From Fibrobacter sp. UWEL (GTDB lineage Bacteria > Fibrobacterota > Fibrobacteria > Fibrobacterales > Fibrobacteraceae): a stretch of 64,000 nt of DNA. The position numbers were made by a program, and so were the translations under genes. Positions 18,468 to 27,202 of this stretch are shown piece by piece (position 1 is the stretch's first letter; every line of letters starts with the position of its first letter). The DNA lies in NCBI RefSeq assembly GCF_900142535.1, contig NZ_FRBE01000006.1, positions 1-64,000 on the forward strand, read 5' to 3'. The notes beneath the pieces were generated by a model. It was not told the DNA's origin and did not search any database. It saw only the letters and a program-made list of their open reading frames with translations.

Positions 18468-19694
18468 TTAGAACTTGCGATCCTTGATCCAGTTCAGGAA
18501 GCCCTTGGTACCGCGAGTGAACTTCACTTCGATTTCAGCACCATCCCTCACGATGAATTCGGTCAGGCCATACTTGCCACCATCGGTGCGGCCCCAGTCA
18601 TAGGTGTAACCCAAACGAGTCCACATAAAGCCACCATCTCTGGACTTTGCCTTGTGTTCCGTTTCCTGGAACCAGTTCTTGAACCACATGGCGTTATCGC
18701 TGGTGTCTTCTTCAAAGCTAGAAGAGAAAGCGGCATTCATCATCACGTCACCCGTTTCAGGCACATAGGCGGGGCGGAACACATCCTTCACGTTAGCCCA
18801 ATAAACAGTAAAATAACCAGCATCGAAATCCGGAGATTTACCGAAGAGCTGTTTCAGTCGCAGATTCCAGTTGGTCACCTTGTCGTTATTTTCCTGGAAC
18901 CACTTCAGGAATTCCTTGTCGGCAAATGCCCACAGGGTTTCGCCATCCAGCTTGACGGTAGAATTGTCAGTATACTTGTTCGCATCATTGTGCCAGGAGA
19001 CCAACACCACCTGGGAGTTGTCACCGCTGGTCTGAGCAAGACCGCGACCATCCAGAGCCACCAGCGGGTAGGCATCTTCAGCAGTCAAGTTGCGAGAGGC
19101 TTCAAGAGCAGTTTCGTAATTAGCGCGATTCAGGGAGTCACGATCCATGAAGGAAACCGTGTTGCCCTTGGTGTCAATCACATCGCAGTAAGGAACATCA
19201 CCATACTTCAGGGCTACTTCATTCTGCATGAACTGTTCGGACAGCAAATCGTCATCATGATTGAACAGCTTGTCATTTTCCAGGAAGGAAATCACAATCT
19301 TGCAGAAGCCAGATTCGGGAATCTTCACGGAAACGGGGAATGCCTTCTTGCCATTGTCTGCAGTATCCAGCACCAGCTTGCTTTCTTCATTGGAGCAGGT
19401 ATATTCGTAGGAATACAGGGTGGCAATACCCGGCTTCATTTCGCTGTAGAACAGGTTATCCTGTTCGTTGCTCCAGCTAGGCTTCACAAGAATCTTGGAT
19501 TCACCCAAGGTCATATACTGGGGAGCAATATCAGAACAGTAGAAAGCAGCCTGACGGAATACGCCAATGACACCAGTCTTGTTCTGGAATGTTTCAGGCT
19601 TATTCATCTGATTGCCACGGGCGCAGGCAACCAGAGCAGAGCTGGCAGCCACCACAGCGGCAGAGACGAGAGCGGTCTTGATAAACTTGTTCAT
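18468..19694 (-). CDS. Lipoprotein of unknown function
   Basis: The ATG at 19692-19694 follows AAGAGGTGAAAATA and encodes 408 residues with a lipoprotein signal (MNKFIKTALVSAAV..., lipobox LVAC at about residues 22-25). A GTG nine bases upstream is in frame but less likely. The mature part has several Cys residues, many aromatic residues and alternating hydrophobic stretches that suggest beta structure. I do not recognise a domain. It ends 30 bases from the converging TrmB-like gene and lies 64 bases downstream of another minus-strand envelope protein, with which it may be co-transcribed. Confidence 0.75.
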   Translation of the reverse strand: MNKFIKTALVSAAVVAASSALVACARGNQMNKPETFQNKTGVIGVFRQAAFYCSDIAPQYMTLGESKILVKPSWSNEQDNLFYSEMKPGIATLYSYEYTCSNEESKLVLDTADNGKKAFPVSVKIPESGFCKIVISFLENDKLFNHDDDLLSEQFMQNEVALKYGDVPYCDVIDTKGNTVSFMDRDSLNRANYETALEASRNLTAEDAYPLVALDGRGLAQTSGDNSQVVLVSWHNDANKYTDNSTVKLDGETLWAFADKEFLKWFQENNDKVTNWNLRLKQLFGKSPDFDAGYFTVYWANVKDVFRPAYVPETGDVMMNAAFSSSFEEDTSDNAMWFKNWFQETEHKAKSRDGGFMWTRLGYTYDWGRTDGGKYGLTEFIVRDGAEIEVKFTRGTKGFLNWIKDRKF

Positions 19695-19758
19695 TATTTT
19701 CACCTCTTAATTCGGGGCGAAATATAGAAAGAACAAAGCTATCGTAAAGAAGAGAAAC

Positions 19759-20832
19759 TTATTTCAATCCCTCAAAGAAGGCTTGAAGGGCAGCCGGATC
19801 CGAGGAAATCCAGAATCCTTCATTTTCGGTATAGCCCGAAGGTTGAATGGTTCGCTTCAGCAAAACGTTGAATTTCTGGTCATTCATCTCCCACAGTTCC
19901 ATTTCGGGAGCGGAGTCTTTGTACAAAGTAATCACGACATCGTTTTTCGTAGGAGCTCTTTCGCTCATGGCGAAGGTTTCCAGAGTCGGGCGTTTCAGCA
20001 AGCCCGCAAGAGTTTGCATTTGTTTTTCATCAAGAGCAAATGACTTTTCCGCCTGGGTTGCCATACTGGAATCAAAGAACACCACTTCCACGCGATTCCA
20101 GCGGGCAAAACGTTCTGCCAAAGGTTCACCGACAGCCGTATCCGCAGGAAGAATCATTTCTTCCAGCATATTCACTGCATTTTCAGACATGCCCTTTACG
20201 GACGAATCCAGCTTTGAAATTTCAGAGGCGGACTGAGCCACACGATTGCGGATAGAATCACGCTCCATATTTTTCTTTGCCTTGCGGGCAGCGCCAAACT
20301 GAGGCATGGTCAGCACAGGCCTTGCACTTCCGGCGGAGTCCTGAAGTTCGCTTTCGGCGGGAGCGTTGTCCCCACAGCCCATAAACTGGGCACCCTGATC
20401 TTTCAGAAACTTGTGGATCTTGGCAATGCGGCGAGGAACCCACGCGCCCAACACATCATCGCGACGGATGCGGTCCGTCAGACGGAATTCTCCCAACAGG
20501 ACCGTATCGCGGTAAAACTCCAAACGAGCACCCACCTTGCAATCCGTATTGGAGGTATCCTGAGCGGCCCACCCGCCATTCGTCTTCAAAAGCTGTACGA
20601 AATTTTCGTAAAGACGGCCGCTAATCACCTTGCGACGTTCCTCTTTCCCCAACCCCACGGAAGCAACCATCACCATATTGGCATCAGCGGCAACAGAAAA
20701 CAACGTCACTTCCTTTTCCTGAGACCCCGCTGACACCAAGGTCTCGGATTCCAAAGTTCCTTTGGAAGGCATCAAGAACCAGGCAAGACCAGCAACAATC
20801 ACCAAGGCAAAAACAATCAAAATCTTTTTCAT
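19759..20832 (-). CDS. Membrane-anchored protein of unknown function
   Basis: From the ATG at 20830-20832 the 357-residue product begins MKKILIVFALVIVAGLAWFL, one N-terminal membrane anchor or uncleaved signal. The remainder is predicted to be outside the cytoplasm. Weak features include an opening part with TLESETLVSAGSQEKEVTLF, reminiscent of DUF4340-type envelope proteins, a central charged helical stretch (about 185-255) and a C-terminal beta-rich part. An upstream in-frame start at 20865 would add 11 residues without a ribosome site. The 169-bp AT-rich gap before the next plus-strand gene probably holds divergent promoters; I see no clear operator in it. Confidence 0.7.
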   Translation of the reverse strand: MKKILIVFALVIVAGLAWFLMPSKGTLESETLVSAGSQEKEVTLFSVAADANMVMVASVGLGKEERRKVISGRLYENFVQLLKTNGGWAAQDTSNTDCKVGARLEFYRDTVLLGEFRLTDRIRRDDVLGAWVPRRIAKIHKFLKDQGAQFMGCGDNAPAESELQDSAGSARPVLTMPQFGAARKAKKNMERDSIRNRVAQSASEISKLDSSVKGMSENAVNMLEEMILPADTAVGEPLAERFARWNRVEVVFFDSSMATQAEKSFALDEKQMQTLAGLLKRPTLETFAMSERAPTKNDVVITLYKDSAPEMELWEMNDQKFNVLLKRTIQPSGYTENEGFWISSDPAALQAFFEGLK

Positions 20833-21001
20833 ACGGATATAAAATAAAAAATGACAATTACACATTCTGGAACAGAAAAATCAACAAATCCCCCAAATAG
20901 AAAAGAAGTGTAAAGAAAAGTCCTTTTCCGCCAAAAATATCCGTAAAAAAACATTTTTTGGCCACTTTCCAAAATAATAGGCCCTTCCTAACTTCGCAAG
21001 T

Positions 21002-21718
21002 ATGAAGACGAACCTGATAATTTTAGACATGGGCAGCACCTATGCGGATCTTGTAGAACGCATTGGGGATTTTTCCGAATGGATTTATGAAAGAGTTCCC
21101 GAGGAACTGAAAACATCCACCGCCATCGTGTCCCACCAGGATTTACCTCGTTACGTCAGGTCTCACGAAATTTCAGGAATCATCATTACCGGTTCCCACG
21201 ACATGGTCACGGATCCGGATAGAGACCATGCGCTTTGCTTTGATACGCTGCAGGACCTGCTGGAAGCCCGCCCCTTCCTACCCGTTTTTGGAATTTGTTA
21301 TGGTCACCAGCTCCTGGCTCACCTGCTGGGTGGTAAGGCCGCCCCCAAGCCCGAAGGCCCGGAAATCGGTCTTAAGGAAATCTCCTTCATCGTAAGCGAC
21401 GACGAAATCTTTGGAGGATACAGCAAGAAGGAGGTTCCCTTCTACTGCGTCCATTACCAATGCGCCGAGGAAGTTCCCCCGGGAGCAAAGGTTTTCGCCA
21501 CCAGCGAACAGGAAGAACATCACGCCTTCCGCATCCGCAACTGCTGGGGCGTACAGTTCCATCCGGAATTTCCAAAGGAAGCGGATCTCTATTACGAAAG
21601 AGCCAATAGCCCTATTGACGGTATAGAAAAAAGACTCCTCCAGATTCAGGAGGAGTACGTGGAAAACGATCTGATCGCTCGGTTCTGCCGGTTCGTGGCA
21701 AAGCCCAGCGAAGATTAG
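21002..21718 (+). CDS. Class I glutamine amidotransferase (GMP synthase-like domain protein)
   Basis: This 238-residue stand-alone GATase has GIIITGSHDMV as the oxyanion-side strand, the nucleophile elbow FGICYGHQLLAHLLGG (catalytic Cys at about residue 99) and GVQFHPEFP with the His and Glu of the triad. Such single-domain proteins release ammonia from glutamine or hydrolyse gamma-glutamyl compounds, for example PuuD- or GuaA-like stand-alone enzymes. No synthase partner is adjacent, so the acceptor is unknown. Its last four bases overlap the end of the converging nitroreductase gene. Confidence 0.85.
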   Translation: MKTNLIILDMGSTYADLVERIGDFSEWIYERVPEELKTSTAIVSHQDLPRYVRSHEISGIIITGSHDMVTDPDRDHALCFDTLQDLLEARPFLPVFGICYGHQLLAHLLGGKAAPKPEGPEIGLKEISFIVSDDEIFGGYSKKEVPFYCVHYQCAEEVPPGAKVFATSEQEEHHAFRIRNCWGVQFHPEFPKEADLYYERANSPIDGIEKRLLQIQEEYVENDLIARFCRFVAKPSED

Positions 21719-22257
21719 CGGATATAATAAACGTAATTTTCCTTACGGGGCAGAGCCTTGGGGACGGGAGTCAAGCGATATCCCAGAGCCACATGGCCAA
21801 TGCCTTCGTAGTTTCCCTTGATGCCCAGCTTTTCCAGAATGGACTTGCCGAACTCGCTCTCGAATTCCTGGCGAGCACGGTGGATCCAGACGCTACCCAA
21901 GCCAATGCTAGCGGCGGCGTTCATCAAGTTGCCCATAACGAGACTTCCGTCATTGATGTAAGTTCCGGAACCGTTGTTTGCATCTCGGTCCGCAATTACG
22001 ATAAGAATAACGGGTGCTCCATAGAAAGGATCGAACCCCTCATCCCAACCGCCGATCTTGCGATTTTCCTCCGCAATCTGGTCGCGCATTTCCTTGTTGG
22101 TAACCGCGATGATAATGGAAGACTGCTGGTTCTTTCCGGAAGGCGCAAAAGTACCTGCGCGGATCACGGCTTCCAATTCTTCGTCCGTGATCATATCCGG
22201 CTTGAACTTACGGCAGCTACGGCGGGTTTCCAGGGTCGTTAGAGTTTCATTCTGCAT
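21715..22257 (-). CDS. Nitroreductase family protein
   Basis: The 180-residue flavoprotein starts with the family pattern TRRSCRKFKPDMITDEELEAV, has APSGKNQQS (FMN phosphate and ring contacts, about residues 38-46) and later GLGSVWIHRA and LGYR near the end. The family reduces nitro- or quinone-type compounds with NAD(P)H as FMN-bound dimers. The true substrate is unknown. The ATG at 22255-22257 is preceded by GAGGACTTTCAT. It is divergent from the DHH phosphoesterase with a 66-bp AT-rich shared upstream region. Confidence 0.88.
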   Translation of the reverse strand: MQNETLTTLETRRSCRKFKPDMITDEELEAVIRAGTFAPSGKNQQSSIIIAVTNKEMRDQIAEENRKIGGWDEGFDPFYGAPVILIVIADRDANNGSGTYINDGSLVMGNLMNAAASIGLGSVWIHRARQEFESEFGKSILEKLGIKGNYEGIGHVALGYRLTPVPKALPRKENYVYYIR

Positions 22258-22323
22258 ATGAAAGTCCTCAGTTATTTTTTCTAAAAATACAATTTTCTAT
22301 ATATCATCAAAAAGAAGGTTTTT

Positions 22324-23268
22324 ATGACGATTGACGAAATGCTTGAAAAGGCTAGCACTGTTGCAATTTTTGGCCATGTCCGCCCCGACGGAGACTGCAT
22401 CGGTTCTACCCTAGGTCTCTACAACTACATCAAGGATAACTACCCCCAAATTGACGTCACTGTCTTTGTGGAAGGTTTCCCCGATAGTTACCGCCTGCTG
22501 AACGGTTCGGATAAGACCCAGCTGGAATACGACGGTCGCGAAATCGACCTGGCATTTCTGATGGACACCCCCAGCTTTGAACGTTGCGGCGCCAAGGGCG
22601 CAGAATGCTTGGCCAAGGCAAAGTTCACCTGCAATATCGACCATCACATTAGCAATCCCCTGAACCTCTGTAACGTGAACATCGTGGAACCGGAAGCAAG
22701 TTCCGCCAGCGAAGTTCTGTTCTACCAGCTGAACAAGGATAAGATCAGCAAGAACGCTGCCAACTGCATGTACCTGGGCGTGGTTCACGATACAGGCGCC
22801 TTCAAGTTCAGCTGCACCAGCAAGCGCACCATGAACGCCGTGGGCGATTTCATTGACAAGGGTTGCGACTTCGCAAAGATCGTCAACGAAACTTACTACA
22901 CCCGCAGCTACAAGCAGACGCTCATTACCGGCTTCGCCCTGGAAAAATCCAAGCTAGCTTTGGACGGCAAGGTGGTTTATTCCTACGTCACCCCCGCCGA
23001 CATGGAACGTTACGACGTGAAGCCTTTTGAAATGGGCACCGTGGTGGACACCCTCCGTGAAGTCAGCGGCACCGAAGTCACCGTCTTCCTGTATCCCGTC
23101 AACGGCAAGTACAAAATCAGCCTCCGCTCCAACTACTTCGTAGACGTAAACAAGGTGGTCAGCAACTTTGGCGGTGGCGGCCACGTTCGCGCTGCCGGCG
23201 GCGACACGGAATTGGATCCCGAAGTTGCAATCGCAAAGATTGTGGGCCTCATCAAGGAACAGATGTAA
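22324..23268 (+). CDS. nrnA: DHH/DHHA1 phosphoesterase, NrnA-like
   Basis: The 314-residue product has the DHH-family metal motifs: GHVRPDGDCIGST (about residues 19-31), MDTPSFERCG, NIDHHISN (the DHH signature, about 107-114) and a DHHA1 end with NFGGGGHVRAAGG. The family degrades very short RNAs from the 3' or 5' end and/or dephosphorylates pAp, finishing RNA turnover. Length is normal. AGAAGG lies 6 bases before the ATG. The gene is followed by a repeat and a short degenerate coding remnant. Confidence 0.9.
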   Translation: MTIDEMLEKASTVAIFGHVRPDGDCIGSTLGLYNYIKDNYPQIDVTVFVEGFPDSYRLLNGSDKTQLEYDGREIDLAFLMDTPSFERCGAKGAECLAKAKFTCNIDHHISNPLNLCNVNIVEPEASSASEVLFYQLNKDKISKNAANCMYLGVVHDTGAFKFSCTSKRTMNAVGDFIDKGCDFAKIVNETYYTRSYKQTLITGFALEKSKLALDGKVVYSYVTPADMERYDVKPFEMGTVVDTLREVSGTEVTVFLYPVNGKYKISLRSNYFVDVNKVVSNFGGGGHVRAAGGDTELDPEVAIAKIVGLIKEQM

Positions 23269-23276
23269 TTTCCGCG

Positions 23277-23295
23277 TGTCATCCTGAGCGAAGCC
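23277..23295 (+). repeat. Truncated GTCATCC-type repeat
   Basis: TGTCATCCTGAGCGAAGC matches the first half of the element at 178 and then breaks off where the coding-like remnant at 23296 starts. It lies eight bases past the nrnA-like stop. Confidence 0.5.
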
Positions 23296-23364
23296 CCAAA
23301 GTTCATCATCGTCCCCATCGCCTATGACGACCACAAGGGCGCTGTTTTGTCCACGCAGTTTTGA
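23296..23364 (+). pseudogene. Possible gene remnant (tail of an unknown protein)
   Basis: Immediately after the truncated repeat, the frame ending in TGA at 23362-23364 reads PKFIIVPIAYDDHKGAVLST plus QF. Its codon choice (ATC, GTC, GAC, GGC, AAG) matches real genes in this window and differs from the AT-rich DNA that follows. There is no start codon. It looks like the last 20 or so codons of a lost gene, joined to the repeat. The rest of the 230-base gap up to 23498 is leader of the lyase gene. Confidence 0.4.
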
Positions 23365-23498
23365 TTGGCAACGGGATATCGCCAGCCCAGTCGTTGTCCC
23401 AAGACAACAAAAATTCACTCCAAAAGAAGCACAATTCTATAAAAAAGAGTAGATTTCCTGTAATCATTAGGGACCAAAGTCCCAATTGGAGTGTGTTT

Positions 23499-26447
23499 AT
23501 GGGATATGGATTCGTTAAGACCGCTTTAGCCTTTGGGCTAGGGCTTGGTTTGGCTACGCAGGTAAATGCGGCTAGACAGATGGAAAATCTGAGCCGAGGC
23601 CTGGTGGCTGCAAATGTCAATAGCGGAATGCTGGTAAGCTGGCGCCTTTTGGGCACCGAAAAACCGACGACCGCTTTCAACCTTTATCGCGACGGCACTA
23701 AAATCGCCACAGTGAGTGGAACCCAGGCAACCAATTATCTGGATGCCTCCGGCAAGGCAACTTCCGTTTATACGGTCGCCCCCGTGGTGGATGGAGTGGA
23801 GGGAAAGGCCCAGGGTCTATCTTTCGTGTACGATAAAACCTATAAGTTTGGCAACACCTATTTCCCCTACGCCAATCTTTCTGTGGATGTTCCTAAGGAC
23901 TTGACCATGCCAGACGGCACCACATGCAGTTACACGCCCAATGACATGAGCGTGGGTGATTTGGATGGTGATGGTGAACTGGAATTCATTTTGAAATGGG
24001 ATCCCAGCAATTCCAAGGACAACTCACAGTCCGGCTATACAGGCAACGTATATCTGGATGGTTATAAGTTTAATGGACAAAAGTTGTGGCGTATTGATCT
24101 TGGTCGCAACATTCGCGCAGGCGCTCACTACACCCAATTCATGGTCTATGACCTGGATGGTGACGGCATTGCAGAAATTGCCGCAAAGACCAGCGATGGA
24201 ACCGTTGACGGTGCAGGAAAGGTTATTGGCGACGCGTCCAAGGACTACCGCACCTCTACCGGAACCATTATGAGTGGTAATGAATTCCTGACGGTGTTCA
24301 ACGGAACTACTGGCGCCGCAATTCATACTATCGATTACTGGCCCGCCCGTGGCAAGATTACCGGCGACACTTATGGCAATCGAGACAACCGCATGCTTGC
24401 AGCAATTGCATACCTGGACGGGGAACACCCCAGCTTGATCATGTGCCGAGGTTATTATACCCAGGCATTCGTTGCCGCCTACGATTTCAAGAATGGAAAG
24501 CTGGTAAACCGCTGGCAGTATTCCGCAACCACTTCAGGCCAGGGCCTTTATGGCGAAGGCAATCATAATCTTTCCGTTGGCGATATCAATGGCGATGGCA
24601 AGGATGAAATCGTTTACGGTTCTGGAGCATTGAAAGCCGACGGAACCTTGCTGTATCGCACCGGCTTTGGTCACGGCGATGCCATGCATCTTTCCGACAT
24701 GGATCCGGATCGTACAGGTCTTGAAGTTTACAGTGTTCACGAAGAAAAGAAAAACAAGTATTCCGAAGAATTTCGCGGCCCCGATGGCAAGGTAATCTGG
24801 GGTACGGAACAAACCGGCGACGGCGTGGACAACGGCCGCGGTCTTGCCGCAGATATTGATTCAACAAATCGTGGTTTTGAAATGTGGTCAGGTACAAGCG
24901 GTGGCGTCCGTACCGTCAAGGGCGAACTGCTTGGCACCAACAAGCCTTCTGTCAATTTCCGCATTTATTTTGATGGCGACCTGCAGGATGAACTGTTGGA
25001 CGCCACAGGTAGCGGCGGCAGCGGTGGCAAGATTGAAAAGTGGAATTCTACTTCCAAGGCAGTGGACCGCTATTTCAGTTTCTACAACGTAAATAGTTCC
25101 ACCCTGAATAATTCAACAAAAGCCAACCCTTGTATTTCTGCGGACCTGTTCGGTGACTGGCGCGAAGAATTTATTGCACGCTCCAGCGCAGACCCTTCCT
25201 TGTTGACCATTTTCTCTACTCCGGTAAAGACTGATTTTCGCCTATATACACTGCTTCATGATTCACAGTACCGTGTAAGCGTTGCTTGGCAGAATGTGGC
25301 TTATAACCAGCCGCCTCACGCAGGTTACTACCTGCCGGATATGGTGAAAAATTTGAAGCAGCCAGATATTTACACCGTATCTACCTCTGGTGAAGTGGTC
25401 ATGCCGGCCGCAACCATCACAAAGAATGGCGCTGGATCTAGCCGCCAGACGGTGGTGTTAGGCACCGCCATCGCTGACTTCGCTTACGCTTACACCAACT
25501 GCACAGGCGTTAAGGTAGAAGGCCTTCCTAAAGGCGTGACAGCAACTCTTAATACCACCGACAAGAAGATTTATATTTCCGGCACTCCTACGGAAGTTGG
25601 CACGTTCGCCTTTACGGCTACAACTGTTGGCGGTACTGGTGACGCAGCATCTCTCTCGGGTCAGATTGTGGTCACGGACCCCTCCGTTCCAGAATCTTCC
25701 AGCAGTGTCTATGTACCCGAGGAATCCTCCAGCAGCGAGGGCGGCAAGCCGACAGTTTCAACGAACTATCCTTCCGAAGTGAACGCCGCGGTACCGGACG
25801 ATATGCAGGGCGTTTATGAAGAATATAATGCAGGTTGGCTGGATAGCGGTTACTTCAATTCCGACAACGCAGTTGGAAGCTACGGCACATGGGAACTGTA
25901 TTCCAAGAAAGCCGGAGATGTCGTGGTAACCATCCGCTTTGCAAACGGCGGCGCAGACCCACGTAATATGACCTTGTCCGTCAATGGCGAGGACGTTCGC
26001 GAAATTGAATTCAGCTCCACGGATGGCTGGACCAACTGGGCGGAAACAGAAGTGAAGGTGACCTTTGTGGAAGGCAAGAACGTAATCAAGCTGACATCTA
26101 CTTCTGCCTTGGGCGGCCCCAACATAGACCTGTTCTATTTCGACCAAGCGGACATTTGTCTCTATCGTGATCACATTGAAGGTCCAACTGCGATAGAAGC
26201 CGCCAAGGTTCAGGGAATCAACAGCTACAACGTCCATACCGGAGTTCTCCGTACAGCAACAGCGGGCTTTGCCGAAGTCTATTACTTCGACATGCTAGGC
26301 AACATGCGTGTCGGGCATTCCGCCGACGTACCTGCAGGCGAATCCATATTCAAGGTCCATGAGGAACTCTTACCTAAGGGAACCTACATGGTAAAGGTGA
26401 AATTGAACGGCAAGATGATTTCCAGCGGAAAAATCTCAAAGTTCTAA
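23499..26447 (+). CDS. Secreted rhamnogalacturonan lyase (PL11) with CBM35-like module and sorting-like C-terminus
   Basis: The ATG at 23499 gives 982 residues with a signal peptide (MGYGFVKTALAFGL..., cut after VNA); the frame is open back to 23361 but without a signal. Residues about 25-650 match PL11 lyases: RQMENLSRGLVAAN and LYRDGTKIATVSGTQATNY start an Ig-like domain. A propeller follows with Ca-binding DLDGDGELEF, DLDGDGIAEIAAK and DINGDGKDEI. A putative Ig domain (ATLNTTDKKIYISGTP) and a Ser-rich linker (about 729-752) lead to a CBM35-like module (about 760-890, DSGYFNSDNAVGSYGTWELY). The last 85 residues resemble a type IX sorting domain. The enzyme cuts the rhamnose-galacturonate backbone of pectin, opening plant cell walls. 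Confidence 0.9.
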   Translation: MGYGFVKTALAFGLGLGLATQVNAARQMENLSRGLVAANVNSGMLVSWRLLGTEKPTTAFNLYRDGTKIATVSGTQATNYLDASGKATSVYTVAPVVDGVEGKAQGLSFVYDKTYKFGNTYFPYANLSVDVPKDLTMPDGTTCSYTPNDMSVGDLDGDGELEFILKWDPSNSKDNSQSGYTGNVYLDGYKFNGQKLWRIDLGRNIRAGAHYTQFMVYDLDGDGIAEIAAKTSDGTVDGAGKVIGDASKDYRTSTGTIMSGNEFLTVFNGTTGAAIHTIDYWPARGKITGDTYGNRDNRMLAAIAYLDGEHPSLIMCRGYYTQAFVAAYDFKNGKLVNRWQYSATTSGQGLYGEGNHNLSVGDINGDGKDEIVYGSGALKADGTLLYRTGFGHGDAMHLSDMDPDRTGLEVYSVHEEKKNKYSEEFRGPDGKVIWGTEQTGDGVDNGRGLAADIDSTNRGFEMWSGTSGGVRTVKGELLGTNKPSVNFRIYFDGDLQDELLDATGSGGSGGKIEKWNSTSKAVDRYFSFYNVNSSTLNNSTKANPCISADLFGDWREEFIARSSADPSLLTIFSTPVKTDFRLYTLLHDSQYRVSVAWQNVAYNQPPHAGYYLPDMVKNLKQPDIYTVSTSGEVVMPAATITKNGAGSSRQTVVLGTAIADFAYAYTNCTGVKVEGLPKGVTATLNTTDKKIYISGTPTEVGTFAFTATTVGGTGDAASLSGQIVVTDPSVPESSSSVYVPEESSSSEGGKPTVSTNYPSEVNAAVPDDMQGVYEEYNAGWLDSGYFNSDNAVGSYGTWELYSKKAGDVVVTIRFANGGADPRNMTLSVNGEDVREIEFSSTDGWTNWAETEVKVTFVEGKNVIKLTSTSALGGPNIDLFYFDQADICLYRDHIEGPTAIEAAKVQGINSYNVHTGVLRTATAGFAEVYYFDMLGNMRVGHSADVPAGESIFKVHEELLPKGTYMVKVKLNGKMISSGKISKF

Positions 26448-26469
26448 AACAAACCGCAAAAAACTTGGC

Positions 26470-26504
26470 AACAGCCCGGCCTGTAAAGGACGGGTTGTTT
26501 TTTG
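26470..26504 (+). terminator. Rho-independent terminator of the lyase gene
   Basis: AACAGCCCG pairs with CGGGTTGTT around a 12-base loop and is followed by a T-run. It lies 22 bases after the stop. Confidence 0.8.
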
Positions 26505-26607
26505 TTCTTAAAGCTTATTTCCGTCCCCAGAACGCTGTCGCTTTCAAAGCGACCCCACCCATTTTCAGAACATTTAGTTTATATGAGTATCCCTAAAGGA
26601 GGTTCAT

Positions 26608-26823
26608 ATGGCCAAAAGATTCCAGGAAGTCGTCATGTACAGAGACCACTTGCATATGCATGGGGTAATCGATACAAAGACTGGGATATTCAGCAGGTTC
26701 TACGATATGGAAAACGACGAGACCGATCGAATCCAGAGAGAAAAGAACATTAGAAACGAAAAGGATTACCCGGAGCAAATGCCCCATGACGGAGCCACAA
26801 CCATTTTGAGGGAATGGGATTAA
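26608..26823 (+). CDS. Small hypothetical protein, 71 aa
   Basis: The ATG at 26608 sits behind AAAGGAGGTTCAT, one of the best ribosome binding sites in the window. The 71-residue product is very polar, with many Asp, Glu, Arg and His, no signal peptide and no membrane segment. It opens MAKRFQEVVMYRDHLHMHGV and contains an FSRFYDMENDETDRIQ stretch. I do not recognise it. It lies alone between the lyase terminator and the hisE operon. Confidence 0.65.
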   Translation: MAKRFQEVVMYRDHLHMHGVIDTKTGIFSRFYDMENDETDRIQREKNIRNEKDYPEQMPHDGATTILREWD

Positions 26824-26941
26824 CCAACCCCATACACTCAATGGAACTATTATAAGGACTAAATCGCAAAATCACAAGCGACCCCATCCTGCGGATTTTC
26901 TAAATTTCGTCTCGTATAGAAATAACTAAACGAGGTCAATT

Positions 26942-27202
26942 ATGACGTTTGAAGAAATCTACGCGCTGGTTTGCGAACGCAAGAGAACCATGCCCGAAGG
27001 CAAGAGCACCACTGAACTCTTTAAGAAGGGTGCTCACGGCATCGGCAAGAAGCTGGTGGAAGAAGCCGGCGAAAGCTGGATGGCTGCTCGCTACGAAACT
27101 CGCGACGACCAGTGCCTGGAACTTTCCCAGGTTCTATACTATGTAGCCTGCATGATGGCAGAAAAAGGTCTCACCCTCGAAGAAGTGTACGCTAAACTAT
27201 GA
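26942..27202 (+). CDS. hisE: Phosphoribosyl-ATP pyrophosphatase HisE
   Basis: This stand-alone 86-residue HisE catalyses the second step of histidine synthesis, removing pyrophosphate from phosphoribosyl-ATP. The alpha-helical MazG-like fold is seen in IGKKLVEEAGESWMAARYE (metal-binding Glu pairs) and CLELSQVLYYVACMMAEKG. The second motif has Ser-Gln where many HisE have Ala-Asp, as I recall from actinobacterial HisE. No HisI domain is attached. It overlaps hisG by 4 bases (ATGA) and leads a tight seven-gene run. The ATG at 26942 follows AACGAGGTCAATT. Confidence 0.9.
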   Translation: MTFEEIYALVCERKRTMPEGKSTTELFKKGAHGIGKKLVEEAGESWMAARYETRDDQCLELSQVLYYVACMMAEKGLTLEEVYAKL

